From JABMMZ01 sp964505065 (GTDB taxonomy: Bacteria; Bacteroidota; Bacteroidia; NS11-12g; UBA955): a stretch of 64,000 nt of DNA. The stretch covers positions 4,502 through 68,501 of the forward strand of contig CAZDGF010000008.1 in NCBI GenBank assembly GCA_964505065.1, written 5' to 3'. This document shows positions 7,826 through 15,137 of this stretch, one piece after another. The position numbers and the translations under genes are program-made. Under the pieces are notes generated by a model. The model was not told the origin of the DNA, made no database searches, and worked only from the letters and a program-made list of their open reading frames with translations. The stretch's first letter is position 1. Each line of letters begins with the position of its first letter.

Positions 7826-8218
7826 TTAATCATAAGAATTAGTAATTAGTATTTCATTTTGCTTATTATCATAAATATATTTTCCATTTTTGTATATGCT
7901 TTTCGATGTAAACAAAAATTGTTTGCCATTATTGCATATTATTTTATAAATATAAAAGGCTTGATTTTTAATAATAATTTCATCTATTTGAATTAATTTA
8001 AAGCTATACATAAATTGACATTCTGATAAGCATTTAATATCTTCTAAATATATTTTAGAAAATTTATCATTATCTTTCTGAAAGTAATAAAGTAATAACC
8101 CTAAAAAAACAGTAATTATTGGGATTATAATATTTTCAAAATTTTGATTTAAATATATAATTTCTATCAAAAGAAGATAAAGTATAATGTTTGATTGTAT
8201 TTTTTCCATATTTTTCAT
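7826..8218 (-). CDS. Small membrane-anchored hypothetical protein
   Basis: A 130-residue protein, very AT-rich and Ile/Asn/Lys-rich. Two hydrophobic segments at residues 9-22 and 28-46 form an N-terminal hairpin in the membrane; the C-terminal 80 residues are soluble and beta-rich with repeated Tyr-Ile-Tyr patterns (NQAFYIYKIICNNGKQFLFT). It converges on the preceding membrane gene with only 4 bp between stop codons. No family is recognised. Its base composition is like the rest of the left part of the island. Confidence 0.55.
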   Translation of the reverse strand: MKNMEKIQSNIILYLLLIEIIYLNQNFENIIIPIITVFLGLLLYYFQKDNDKFSKIYLEDIKCLSECQFMYSFKLIQIDEIIIKNQAFYIYKIICNNGKQFLFTSKSIYKNGKYIYDNKQNEILITNSYD

Positions 8219-8304
8219 TTTTTCTTAATGATAACATATATAATAATTAATGCAATATAATATATTGATTATTAAATAATTATGAAATATTTGTTATTGG
8301 GTTA

Positions 8305-9102
8305 TTAAAAAAACCTCAATTGTTCAGGCTCCGCTTTCGGAAACTTCCCAGCATTGATAATACTTTTCTCCACTACATTTTTAAAAGGATTATTAAACGA
8401 TAACATATGCATATGCCATAGACGACTTTGTTCCTTTTCAGTAATCTTAAAAATACCAAAAGGGAAGAATGAAATCTTGTAAGCCACATTAAAATCAGTA
8501 GGTGATAGCGCATTGGCTTGCATCACCTCACCGTGCCGAATTCCAGAAAGAAATAGATTTACAGCTGCCATTTTTATGCACACAGCATCTATATCAATGC
8601 CATAGTATTCATGTTGCGAGCCAAAGATTCTAGAACCAGCCATCAGCATTCTGCCAGAACCACAAGCAGGGTCCATAATCTTCTTTACATTCACTGGCTC
8701 TTCACTAAAGTTTTCATCACCATTAATTTTAGCCATAAACTGGCAAATAGGCCAAGGCGTAAAGAATTGTGATTTACGGTCGGATGCACAATGAATTTCA
8801 AAGAATTCGCCCAATACATCAAACCCTTTGCTACTTTCCATTTTGTGTTCCATCTCTAAAATTAAAGCTCCCAATAATTTAGGAAATAAATCCGTTTCAG
8901 TTGGCTTTTTGTATTTACCAATTACTTGTAAATAGTCGTCTTCTAAATACGATTTACCAGTTTCAAAGTTTTGAGAAAAGGCGGCAATAGTTAAAGTTAA
9001 AAAATCATCGAATAGAGTTCTAATGTCATGGGAATAGCCAAATTGTAATAGAAGGGAAGAGAATGTCTCTTTCTTTTCACTTGATTGTTTAGAATTTTTC
9101 AT
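8305..9102 (-). CDS. N6-adenine methylase-like protein lacking a clear NPPY motif
   Basis: A 265-residue protein of the HsdM/N6_Mtase fold. The substrate-binding motif I is DPACGSGRML at residues 144-153, the upstream motif X appears as SQFFTPWPICQFM (111-123), and YYGIDIDAVCIKMAAVNLFL follows as motif II. The catalytic motif IV (Asn/Asp-Pro-Pro-Tyr/Phe) that should follow NALSPTDF is not visible; the protein ends about 60 residues later. It is much shorter than HsdM (about 500 residues). Short N-6 methylase-like proteins of this kind are common on Bacteroidota conjugative elements. It may be an inactive or regulatory SAM-binding protein. Confidence 0.8.
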   Translation of the reverse strand: MKNSKQSSEKKETFSSLLLQFGYSHDIRTLFDDFLTLTIAAFSQNFETGKSYLEDDYLQVIGKYKKPTETDLFPKLLGALILEMEHKMESSKGFDVLGEFFEIHCASDRKSQFFTPWPICQFMAKINGDENFSEEPVNVKKIMDPACGSGRMLMAGSRIFGSQHEYYGIDIDAVCIKMAAVNLFLSGIRHGEVMQANALSPTDFNVAYKISFFPFGIFKITEKEQSRLWHMHMLSFNNPFKNVVEKSIINAGKFPKAEPEQLRFF

Positions 9103-9286
9103 AATTAATTAAATGGTTTGATTTATAATATGCTAACACGCTAAAAAAGTAGGGTGCAAGTTGAAAAACCCTAAATTATAAATCCCCATTTCATACACAG
9201 AAAATACCCAGTATTATATGGCTTTTTTGGTGCTTGCATGTTAGCGTTAATTATGGTACATTATTATTAACCTAATCAAGAAAATT

Positions 9287-9352
9287 AAAACTCGTTTTCA
9301 CAGTCATGTGAATCATTGATTCGAGAGAATCAAGCAATACGACAAGAGTTTT
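9287..9352. other. Nested inverted repeats upstream of recombinase gene
   Basis: AAAACTC (9287-9293) pairs with GAGTTTT (9346-9352). Inside are CAC/GTG around AGTCAT (9300-9310 region) and a perfect 7-bp hairpin TTGATTC-GAGA-GAATCAA (9316-9333). The arrangement could be a leader RNA, a recombinase binding site or a terminator region. It lies in the 286-bp gap 9103-9388, which otherwise holds only AT-rich sequence and a partial palindrome around GCTAACACGC/GCATGTTAGC. Confidence 0.4.
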
Positions 9353-9403
9353 TTAATGTTCAAGCAAAGTGTAGATAAATAATCCGCAATGTTTGAAAGT
9401 ATT

Positions 9404-9435
9404 AAAGACCCGCTGAGTCGTATTGGCGGGTCTTT
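9404..9435 (+). terminator. Terminator-like hairpin before recombinase start
   Basis: A perfect 10-bp stem, AAAGACCCGC (9404-9413) with GCGGGTCTTT (9426-9435), ending in a T run. It overlaps the first codons of the longest possible recombinase frame, which argues that translation starts after it, at 9437 or 9443. Confidence 0.6.
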
Positions 9436-9436
9436 T

Positions 9437-10399
9437 ATGCGTATGTTCATTGAAAATTCAATTAAAGGAAACTATAAATTAATAGAAAGAAATACCTACA
9501 ACTTTGGAACCTTTGGTCCAAATGTGTTTAGTGCAATACAAGAGTATCTCACTTGGAAAGAAAGCTACACCAATAGAGCTTATCAAACCTATAAAGTGCG
9601 ATTAGATAAATTTAGAAAATTTTTAGCCAATGATAATCTCAGTATCAGTGAAATCAATATCAATACGATATTTCAATTTCATAAATTATTAAAAGAAAGT
9701 GGTTATTCTCAAAAGACCATAGAATATTCAACTATCATCATTAAAAACTTTTTTATTTTTTGGTCAGGCAGGGGATTCTCAACTTTAAATCCAGCAGAGT
9801 TAAAATTATTTAGATGTGCTTCACCAGAGAAAAATTTAGTAGAAAAAGAAGATTTTGAAACCTTGAACCAAGCGCTAGATGAACATTATTATTTAGACTT
9901 GATAAAGAAATTGGTAATTAATCTTTTATGGGATACAGGTGTTCGGTTATCTGAATTAGTCGATTTGGATTTGCCTCACTTCAGTTATGATGAAAACACA
10001 AAGTTGAGATATGCCACTATTAGACGAAGAAAAAGCTTCAAGTACAATATTGTTTCTTGGGGTGAAAAAACCAATCAACTCCTCAATACATATTTAGGGG
10101 CAAGATTATGCATTAAAACCAATACAGATGCATTGTTAATTTTAAACAAAACAAATGCACAGCGAATTACACCAAGAACAATACAACGTTGGATACTCGA
10201 CTTATCGGAAATGCACTTGATAGATAAAAAATTAACACCTCATTGCTTTAGACATTCAAAAGCACATAGGATTATAGACAAAGGAGAAAATGTGAGAGAT
10301 GTGCAAGCTATACTGGGACATACAAGCCCAATATCAAGTTTTCATTATTTGCAAATAAATAAGAAAAAACAATTAGAAGTAGCAAAAAAGTATTTGTAA
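9437..10399 (+). CDS. Tyrosine recombinase (XerC/D-like)
   Basis: A tyrosine recombinase of about 320 residues. The frame is open from 9389, but I prefer the ATG at 9437 because a GC-rich hairpin occupies 9404-9435. In the long numbering the catalytic residues are Arg186 (DTGVRLSEL), His285 and Arg288 (PHCFRH), His311 (LGHTS) and Tyr320 (SSFHYLQ), so the set is complete. A SAM-like N-terminal core-binding domain spans residues 45-130. It lacks the arm-binding domain of the integrase at 13713 and is closer to XerC/D or element-resolution recombinases. Its target may be the inverted repeats just upstream; this is inference. It is the second recombinase of the island. Confidence 0.9.
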   Translation: MRMFIENSIKGNYKLIERNTYNFGTFGPNVFSAIQEYLTWKESYTNRAYQTYKVRLDKFRKFLANDNLSISEININTIFQFHKLLKESGYSQKTIEYSTIIIKNFFIFWSGRGFSTLNPAELKLFRCASPEKNLVEKEDFETLNQALDEHYYLDLIKKLVINLLWDTGVRLSELVDLDLPHFSYDENTKLRYATIRRRKSFKYNIVSWGEKTNQLLNTYLGARLCIKTNTDALLILNKTNAQRITPRTIQRWILDLSEMHLIDKKLTPHCFRHSKAHRIIDKGENVRDVQAILGHTSPISSFHYLQINKKKQLEVAKKYL

Positions 10400-10657
10400 A
10401 GGTTGCAATGTTTTTAGTTATAAATTATAATCGAAGGAAATCATTTACAGTAAGCGAAGGTCAAACCTTCAATATTATTCTCAATCTTGATTAGGTTTGA
10501 GTATAAATGATAAATAAAGAGATTTAATAATATCCTTTTATTTAAACAAAACGATTGTCGCAAAAGCAGTTTTGCCCGACAACGTTTATACAACAATTTC
10601 ATTGTCGAATGAAAAACTGTAAATGATTTTAGATTATAAAATAAATATAGAATCATC
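10400..10657. other. Structured non-coding gap, possible replication or control region
   Basis: This 258-bp gap holds a long hairpin at 10555-10582 (TTGTCG and CAAAA pairing with TTTTG and CGACAA around GCAG), a further TTGTCG at about 10605, and CAAACCT/AGGTTTG arms at about 10461-10500. It lies just before a run of small genes headed by a short protein and a replication-O-like protein. Such repeats are compatible with an origin or operator, but no iteron series is clear. Confidence 0.35.
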
Positions 10658-10879
10658 ATGCAATACAAAAGTATTTTTACTAAACACACTTATCAGAACA
10701 ATGGCCAAGAGCAAACCTCTTGGTATAAAGTTGGCTACCTAAAATCAACGCCCAATGGCGGGCAATATATTCGGCTATTTCAGTCACCTGATGTGGCCTT
10801 TTATATATTCAATGACCCTGAAGAAAACCTTCCTGAAATACAATTGAATAAAGAAGAAGAAGAAAGAGAAGAGAAATAG
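10658..10879 (+). CDS. Small hypothetical protein at head of replication-like operon
   Basis: A 73-residue protein with a compact, probably beta-rich core (SWYKVGYLKSTPNGGQYIRL, then SPDVAFYIFNDPEE) and a highly acidic Glu-rich tail. The Trp-Tyr-Lys-Val-Gly pattern with an acidic C-terminus is reminiscent of small single-strand-binding or modulator proteins of mobile elements, but I cannot assign a family. It precedes the replication-O-like gene by 12 bp and is probably co-transcribed. Confidence 0.6.
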   Translation: MQYKSIFTKHTYQNNGQEQTSWYKVGYLKSTPNGGQYIRLFQSPDVAFYIFNDPEENLPEIQLNKEEEEREEK

Positions 10880-10891
10880 AACTTTACTCAT

Positions 10892-11401
10892 ATGAATATA
10901 GAAAAAACCACACCAGTACCCAATATGGTACTCGATGCGTATTTGATGAAACTTCATAATACAGAACTTAAAGTTCTACTCGTTATTATCAGACAAACAT
11001 ATGGATGGATACATCCTAAAAATCCAAGGCAAAGAAAAGAATACGATAGAATAACTATTGAAACCTTTGTAAAGAAAACAGGATGCTCTCGCAGGTCTGT
11101 TTCATCGGCCATAGATAATCTCATTCAAGAATGTTTAATTGATGTTCTTGATTATGATGGCAATAAGGTGTTAAAGGGTATGGAACGCAAAGGAAAGTCC
11201 TATCTATACTACAAACCAAAGTTACAAGTACCAGTGCAAAAATTGCCTAAGTCTAGTGCAATTAAGAGCACGCTACCAGTGCATATTTTGCCTATATCAA
11301 AAGAAACTAATCAAAAGAAAGAAAATACCAATTCATTTTATATTCAAAACAAAGAAAAGTTCAACCACATTACTCAATTTTTAAATCAATTAACCGCATG
11401 A
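10892..11401 (+). CDS. Winged-helix protein, phage replication protein O N-terminal-like
   Basis: A 169-residue protein. Residues 1-95 match the N-terminal winged helix of phage replication protein O and plasmid initiators: VPNMVLDAYLMKLHNTELKV, then LVIIRQTYGW, then ITIETFVKKTGCSRRSVSSA with a recognition helix. The basic C-terminal part (residues 100-169) is less conserved and lacks a helicase-loader motif. It probably binds an element origin. Its stop overlaps the next start as ATGA (11398-11401), which couples translation. Confidence 0.75.
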   Translation: MNIEKTTPVPNMVLDAYLMKLHNTELKVLLVIIRQTYGWIHPKNPRQRKEYDRITIETFVKKTGCSRRSVSSAIDNLIQECLIDVLDYDGNKVLKGMERKGKSYLYYKPKLQVPVQKLPKSSAIKSTLPVHILPISKETNQKKENTNSFYIQNKEKFNHITQFLNQLTA

Positions 11402-11595
11402 TATACGATGTAAACAACAACAAAGACAATCCTTTTGGCACAGAAGAAAGAGAAGAGAAACTCAATCAATTGTTAAAAAAGGGATTAGTCAAACGCATTA
11501 CCTTGATAGAGGGTAATTATCCCAATCAAAAGGAACAAAGAGATTTTGTACAAAGAATTAAAGAATGGCTAAAAGGAGGTCGCAGCCTTTATTAA
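11398..11595 (+). CDS. Small hypothetical protein
   Basis: A 65-residue, charged, probably helical protein (EEREEKLNQLLKKGLVKRIT and KEQRDFVQRIKEWLKGG). It is translationally coupled to the preceding winged-helix gene through an ATGA overlap, which supports it being expressed. No family is recognised; a role as an accessory of the replication-like protein is possible. Confidence 0.55.
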   Translation: MIYDVNNNKDNPFGTEEREEKLNQLLKKGLVKRITLIEGNYPNQKEQRDFVQRIKEWLKGGRSLY

Positions 11596-11614
11596 TTAAT
11601 CAACATCATGAAAT

Positions 11615-11956
11615 ATGGTAAAATCCAAAAACGAAAATAAATGGATTGTAACAGATACAGGTGTACATATGCTCTTGTGCGTTGGTTATAGAATATCCTA
11701 TAATCCATCTATCCTATACACCATGAATTTAAAACGAATTAGAGACCCCAAATTTAAATTTGAAGATGATGAGGATTTAGAAGAAACAGCATTGTATATC
11801 AATAGCACCGATTCATATTTAATCCTTGAGGGAGATTTTAGAAAAGCGTATGAGAGGTGTAAAAATATAGAAGAGTGCAGACAAGTATTTAGAAAATATT
11901 CATCGATGTATCGTTCCAAGTTCTGTTCTGGTATAGATGCAGCATTAGAAGTATGA
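11615..11956 (+). CDS. Hypothetical protein of the replication-like operon
   Basis: A 113-residue soluble protein following the previous gene by 19 bp. It has TDTGVHMLLCVGYRISYNPS near the N-terminus, an acidic middle (FEDDEDLEETALYIN) and a C-terminal helical part with Cys residues (YERCKNIEECRQVF, SKFCSGIDAAL). No family is recognised. It precedes the PemK/MazF toxin by 13 bp, the position an antitoxin would occupy, but the sequence does not resemble a known antitoxin. Confidence 0.55.
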   Translation: MVKSKNENKWIVTDTGVHMLLCVGYRISYNPSILYTMNLKRIRDPKFKFEDDEDLEETALYINSTDSYLILEGDFRKAYERCKNIEECRQVFRKYSSMYRSKFCSGIDAALEV

Positions 11957-11969
11957 TAGAATAATAACT

Positions 11970-12359
11970 ATGTATAAGAAAGATTTTGAGAAATGGGCTG
12001 AACTTAAGTCAGTAATTAATAATAAAGAAAAACATGAGCAATATTTTAGACCTGGAGAAATATGGTGGTGTTCTTTAGGATTAAATATAGGGTTTGAAGA
12101 AGATGGTAAAAATGAATTATATGAAAGACCTGTATTGGTAATTAAAAAATTTAGCAAGGAAACGCTATTAATAGTACCATTAACAAATACTATAAAATCT
12201 AATCAATATTACATACCAGTAACAGTTCATAATGTTACTCGTTCGGCAATTATTAGTCAAATAAGATTGATAAGCCCTAAAAGATTACAAAGAAGAATTG
12301 CAGAACTTAATAAAAGGGAGTTAGTAGTTGTGCGAAATTCAATTAAAAGTATTATATAA
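11970..12359 (+). CDS. PemK/MazF-family toxin-like endoribonuclease
   Basis: A 129-residue protein with the PemK/MazF fold: FRPGEIWWCSLGLNIGFEED is the N-terminal strand pair, ERPVLVIKKF the conserved Arg-Pro strand, LIVPLTNTIKS the third strand, and RSAIISQIRLISPKRLQRRI the segment carrying the conserved Gln-Ile/Val-Arg. Family members cleave mRNA at short sequences. The extra 20 N-terminal residues and the G-FEEDGK-N insertion are typical of Bacteroidota members, which often lack an adjacent antitoxin. The upstream 113-residue protein is the only candidate partner. Confidence 0.85.
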   Translation: MYKKDFEKWAELKSVINNKEKHEQYFRPGEIWWCSLGLNIGFEEDGKNELYERPVLVIKKFSKETLLIVPLTNTIKSNQYYIPVTVHNVTRSAIISQIRLISPKRLQRRIAELNKRELVVVRNSIKSII

Positions 12360-12363
12360 AAAC

Positions 12364-12389
12364 GAACTCCTACATTGCTGTAGGAGTTC
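12364..12389 (-). terminator. Terminator for the DUF1508 gene
   Basis: A perfect 11-bp stem (GAACTCCTACA/TGTAGGAGTTC, loop TTGC). Read on the minus strand it is followed by GTTTTTATAT, so it best serves the minus-strand gene ending at 12471; the toxin gene converges on it from the other side. Confidence 0.75.
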
Positions 12390-12470
12390 TCGGGGGCCTA
12401 TGGCCATTTGTATATTCAATATATACCAAAGGGATAAAATAGTCAAGTTATAAACTGGGGAAAACGCTAA

Positions 12471-12803
12471 TTAGGCAGTTTCATCTTCAATACTAGCGCC
12501 AGGTGCATTTTTTTTAACCGATTCAATGCCATTGTCTCTGCCTGAAGTACTTTCATACATTTCACTAGAACCAATCACTTGTCCGTTTGTAGCTTTAAGA
12601 TTGAAAAAGTATTTACCATTAGTAGATACTTTTCTCTCAAATTTTGAATCATCTTGTGAGTTGGTTCTTACAGATTCAATGCCATTAGTGCAGCCTGCTT
12701 TGGTTGAATAACCTTCACTTGCTAAAATTACTTGTCCGTTGTCGGCTTTCAAATTGAATTGAAACTCTCCATTTTTTCTAGTTGAAATTACAAATTTTCC
12801 CAT
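12471..12803 (-). CDS. YegP-like protein with two DUF1508 repeats
   Basis: A 110-residue protein composed of two DUF1508 units: residues 3-50 (GEFQFNLKADNGQVILASEG, then GIESVRTNS) and residues 54-100 (GKYFFNLKATNGQVIGSSEM, then GIESVKKNAP). The repeated pattern Phe-x-Phe-Asn-Leu-Lys-Ala-x-Asn-Gly-Gln-Val-Ile is diagnostic. The function is unknown; these small cytoplasmic proteins are widespread and frequent on accessory DNA. It is transcribed alone, with a terminator 80 bp beyond its stop. Confidence 0.9.
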   Translation of the reverse strand: MGKFVISTRKNGEFQFNLKADNGQVILASEGYSTKAGCTNGIESVRTNSQDDSKFERKVSTNGKYFFNLKATNGQVIGSSEMYESTSGRDNGIESVKKNAPGASIEDETA

Positions 12804-12913
12804 ATTTATTTTTATTAATTAAACATCAAACATAGCAAATGTTAAGCCATTTTGAAAATTATTTTTAAGTTATTGAAAAGTTCTTTCATTATTCACATTA
12901 ACTAAAACACCCT

Positions 12914-13735
12914 ATGACCCACGGCAGCCTATTTTCAGGCATCGGGGGGTTTGATTTAGCCGCAGAGCGAGCAGGATGTACCAATGTGTTTCAGGTTGAA
13001 AATGACCTTTGGTGTCAAGCAATTCTTAAAAAGAATTTTCCCTCTGTAGCTCGATACGGAGACATTACTCAATTTAACGCAAAAGCATATGCAAACAAAA
13101 TCGACCTCATTACTGGCGGATTTCCTTGTCAGCCGTTTTCCATCGCGGGTAAACAAAAAGGAAAGGCAGATAACCGCTACCTCTGGCCAGAAATGCTTAG
13201 AGTTATTAAAGACATCAAACCCAAATTTATTATTGGCGAAAATGTTTTTGGTATCATTAAACTGGCACTCGACCAGGTGCTCTCTGATTTGGAAAACTGT
13301 GGTTACATCACAGAAACATTTGTTATTCCAGCTTGTGCCAAAAATGCACCGCACCGTAGAGACAGAGTATGGATTATTGCCTATCAGAAGACAATTCAAA
13401 ACAAGCTTATACGGTACTATAACGCTCTTGAAAAAGGTTCAAAATCCACAGACTCAAAAGCTGTGGTTCTTTCCAACACCACTTGCCAACGATGGCAAAA
13501 ATGCCAGCATGCAACAATCAATGATAAATCGCTCAGGAATTATAGGCGAACTTCTAAGAGCCGGAATTACTGGCAAACTGAACCCAGAGTGGGTAGAGTA
13601 CTTGATGGGGTACCCCATCGGATGGACAGAATTAAAGGTTTAGGCAATGCCATAGTACCGCAGGTGACAGAGGAATTGATTAAAGCAATTTTAAAGTTAA
13701 ATAGTATTTTAATCAAAAATCAATTACAGAATTAA
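12914..13735 (+). CDS. Phage-type DNA (cytosine-5) methyltransferase
   Basis: A 273-residue protein with C5-methyltransferase motifs in order: motif I SLFSGIGGFDLAAERAG (residues 5-21), motif IV GGFPCQPFS with catalytic Cys72, motif VI ENV at 109-111, motif VIII PHRRDRVW, and a C-terminal motif X RIKGLGNAIVPQV. The family transfers a methyl group from SAM to C5 of cytosine in a specific DNA site; no partner restriction enzyme is adjacent. The 60 residues between motif VIII and TEPRVGRVLDGVPHRMD are poorly conserved in this frame, and exactly there another frame looks conserved (see 13089-13643). The 3' end overlaps the convergent integrase gene by 23 bp. Confidence 0.9.
   Translation: MTHGSLFSGIGGFDLAAERAGCTNVFQVENDLWCQAILKKNFPSVARYGDITQFNAKAYANKIDLITGGFPCQPFSIAGKQKGKADNRYLWPEMLRVIKDIKPKFIIGENVFGIIKLALDQVLSDLENCGYITETFVIPACAKNAPHRRDRVWIIAYQKTIQNKLIRYYNALEKGSKSTDSKAVVLSNTTCQRWQKCQHATINDKSLRNYRRTSKSRNYWQTEPRVGRVLDGVPHRMDRIKGLGNAIVPQVTEELIKAILKLNSILIKNQLQN
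13089..13643 (+). CDS. +1-frame ORF inside the methyltransferase gene
   Basis: A 184-codon open frame shifted by +1 relative to the methyltransferase and lying wholly inside it. Its translation is not random-looking: TSGQKCLELLKTSNPNLLLA, then W-ST-CSLIWK, LLFQLVPKMHRTVETEYGLL, FPTPLANDGKNAS and finally LNPEWVEYLMGYPIGWTELK. I recall this order of motifs as the C-terminal part or neighbour of other phage-type cytosine methyltransferases. It has no obvious ribosome site at its ATG. It may be made by frameshifting, may be a separate overprinted gene, or may be a frozen trace of one. Confidence 0.5.
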   Translation: MQTKSTSLLADFLVSRFPSRVNKKERQITATSGQKCLELLKTSNPNLLLAKMFLVSLNWHSTRCSLIWKTVVTSQKHLLFQLVPKMHRTVETEYGLLPIRRQFKTSLYGTITLLKKVQNPQTQKLWFFPTPLANDGKNASMQQSMINRSGIIGELLRAGITGKLNPEWVEYLMGYPIGWTELKV

Positions 13736-14927
13736 GTGCTTCGTCAGCTTCTTTATGCAGAAAATTACCTTGATAATTGATAGTAGTGGTAATGGAAGTA
13801 TGCCTATATAACTTTTGAAGCATTTGGATGGGTATTTTATCGCCAGAGATATTGCCAAAAGTATGACGTGCAATGTGCATACTGATGTTTTTTGTGATGC
13901 CAACTTCTTTACAAAGTTTTTTCAAATGTTTATTGAATTTTTTGTCTGAAAAGTTAATTTTAGACCTTATTTGCTTTTCATTAGTTAACTCCACTCCTTT
14001 TAACTCTGGAAAAACAAAATCTTTAGAATGTAATTTTATTGGTTCATATGTTTCTATAATTTTTAGTGCTTTAGCTGGAATAACTAATGACAACACTTTT
14101 TGATTCTTGCCCATTTTGTAATAAAGCCTGTTATCAATAATTTGATCCCATTTTATTTGCAATACATCCGAAACTCTAATGCCAGCAAAATAAAAGGCAA
14201 AGAGCCAAATATTTTTGGCATGGTAAGCTGGTATAGTGTAATCATTTGGTAAAGCTTCTAACTTTTTTACTTCTTCTTCAGTTAAACCTATTTTATTACT
14301 CTCAGGAAACTTAATCACTACTTTTCCTTTTCCAAATGGATAATATTTACTTTCCACCACCCCTTCTTTAATTGCTAAACTAAATAAACTTCTTATTACA
14401 ACAATATGATTAATAACAGTCCTTTGATTAATCTCTCGTGTAGATTTTAGATATACTGCAAATTTTTGTATGACATTCTCTGTTAGGTCTTCAAAATAAA
14501 CTTTATCTGTTTTGAAAAATTCTCTTAACCTTTCAATTCTTGGTTTATCGGCTGAAATTCTAGTATATTTTTTAGTTTTTTCAAGTGTATCTAAATACAA
14601 TTTAGCCACATCAAAAATAGTGCTACCTTTAACTGTCTTTTTAATCTGTTGCTTTAAAACAGCAGAATTAGTGATTTGTTTTTTTGATTGGTTATCAATA
14701 AGAGAATCATTTGCTTCTGCATATTTTTGTGCTAGCATATTATTTAATCGTGTTGAATTTGGGTGCGATTTCTTAACTTTGGAACCTGCTGAATCCCAAT
14801 CCGTTTTTGATATATAATGTTCTAAAAATATAAAAGAGGATTTTCTATCCTTTGTTATACGCAAAGCCAAGGGGAATAATCCTTGCTTATTTGCCTTATT
14901 CCGTAATACAATTTTAATACTTGCCAT
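13713..14927 (-). CDS. Island integrase (tyrosine recombinase)
   Basis: A 404-residue tyrosine integrase with the usual Bacteroidota layout: an arm-binding domain (residues 1-90, with LRNKANKQGLFPLALRITKD), a SAM-like core-binding domain (about 105-195) and a catalytic domain. Catalytic residues are Arg251 (AGIRVSD), His351 and Arg354 (HIARH), His376 (YRHTS) and Tyr385 (INYQG). Its start lies about 150 bp from the tRNA-Leu 3' fragment, so it is the obvious enzyme for integration at that tRNA. It is convergent with and overlaps the methyltransferase by 23 bp. Confidence 0.93.
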   Translation of the reverse strand: MASIKIVLRNKANKQGLFPLALRITKDRKSSFIFLEHYISKTDWDSAGSKVKKSHPNSTRLNNMLAQKYAEANDSLIDNQSKKQITNSAVLKQQIKKTVKGSTIFDVAKLYLDTLEKTKKYTRISADKPRIERLREFFKTDKVYFEDLTENVIQKFAVYLKSTREINQRTVINHIVVIRSLFSLAIKEGVVESKYYPFGKGKVVIKFPESNKIGLTEEEVKKLEALPNDYTIPAYHAKNIWLFAFYFAGIRVSDVLQIKWDQIIDNRLYYKMGKNQKVLSLVIPAKALKIIETYEPIKLHSKDFVFPELKGVELTNEKQIRSKINFSDKKFNKHLKKLCKEVGITKNISMHIARHTFGNISGDKIPIQMLQKLYRHTSITTTINYQGNFLHKEADEALNSVIDF

Positions 14928-15074
14928 GTTTTATAATACAAATATACGAAATTCAGGTACAACATAGGTACAACATTTTGTAATTTTATTCACATTTATT
15001 TGGTTTAATTTAAGTCTATATTTAATTAATATATTGTATTTCAATTAATTAATATTATTTCAATTCAATTATAG

Positions 15075-15131
15075 CAGGACTTAAAATCCTGTGGCTTCAC
15101 GGCTGTGCGGGTTCAAGTCCCGCTCTGGGTA
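15075..15131 (+). pseudogene. 3' half of tRNA-Leu(UAA): right attachment site of the island
   Basis: The sequence gives a perfect anticodon arm (CAGGA, loop CTTAAAA with anticodon TAA at 15082-15084, TCCTG), a long class II variable arm (GGC/GCT around TTCACG), a T arm (GCGGG, TTCAAGT, CCCGC) and the 3' acceptor strand TCTGGGT plus A. There is no D arm and no matching acceptor strand (ACCCAGA) upstream; bases before 15075 are AT-rich. This is the displaced 3' end expected when an integrase cuts in the anticodon region. The native tRNA terminator follows at 15138. Confidence 0.85.
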
Positions 15132-15137
15132 CACAAT

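Larger units (their letters stand above)
1..15131. mobile_element. Integrated genomic island, right part
   Basis: This stretch behaves as an integrated element whose right boundary is the 3' half of a tRNA-Leu gene at 15075-15131. A tyrosine integrase (13713-14927) lies directly inside that boundary. The genes to its left are accessory in type: two methyltransferase genes, a second recombinase, a replication-O-like protein, a PemK/MazF toxin, HTH regulators and ImmA/IrrE. Beyond 15138 the gene content becomes chromosomal. The left end, which should carry the intact tRNA-Leu, is not in the window. Whether this is an integrative mobilizable element, a phage satellite or a decayed prophage cannot be decided: no relaxase, capsid or terminase gene is visible. 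Confidence 0.75.

Noticed and set aside
10441..10689. Minus-strand ORF of 82 codons
   Set aside because: It lies over the repeat-rich gap and the start of the 10658 gene; its composition is low-complexity and it matches nothing.
12956..13399. Minus-strand ORF of 147 codons inside the methyltransferase
   Set aside because: It is antisense to well-conserved methyltransferase motifs and its translation shows no protein-like pattern, unlike the +1 frame.
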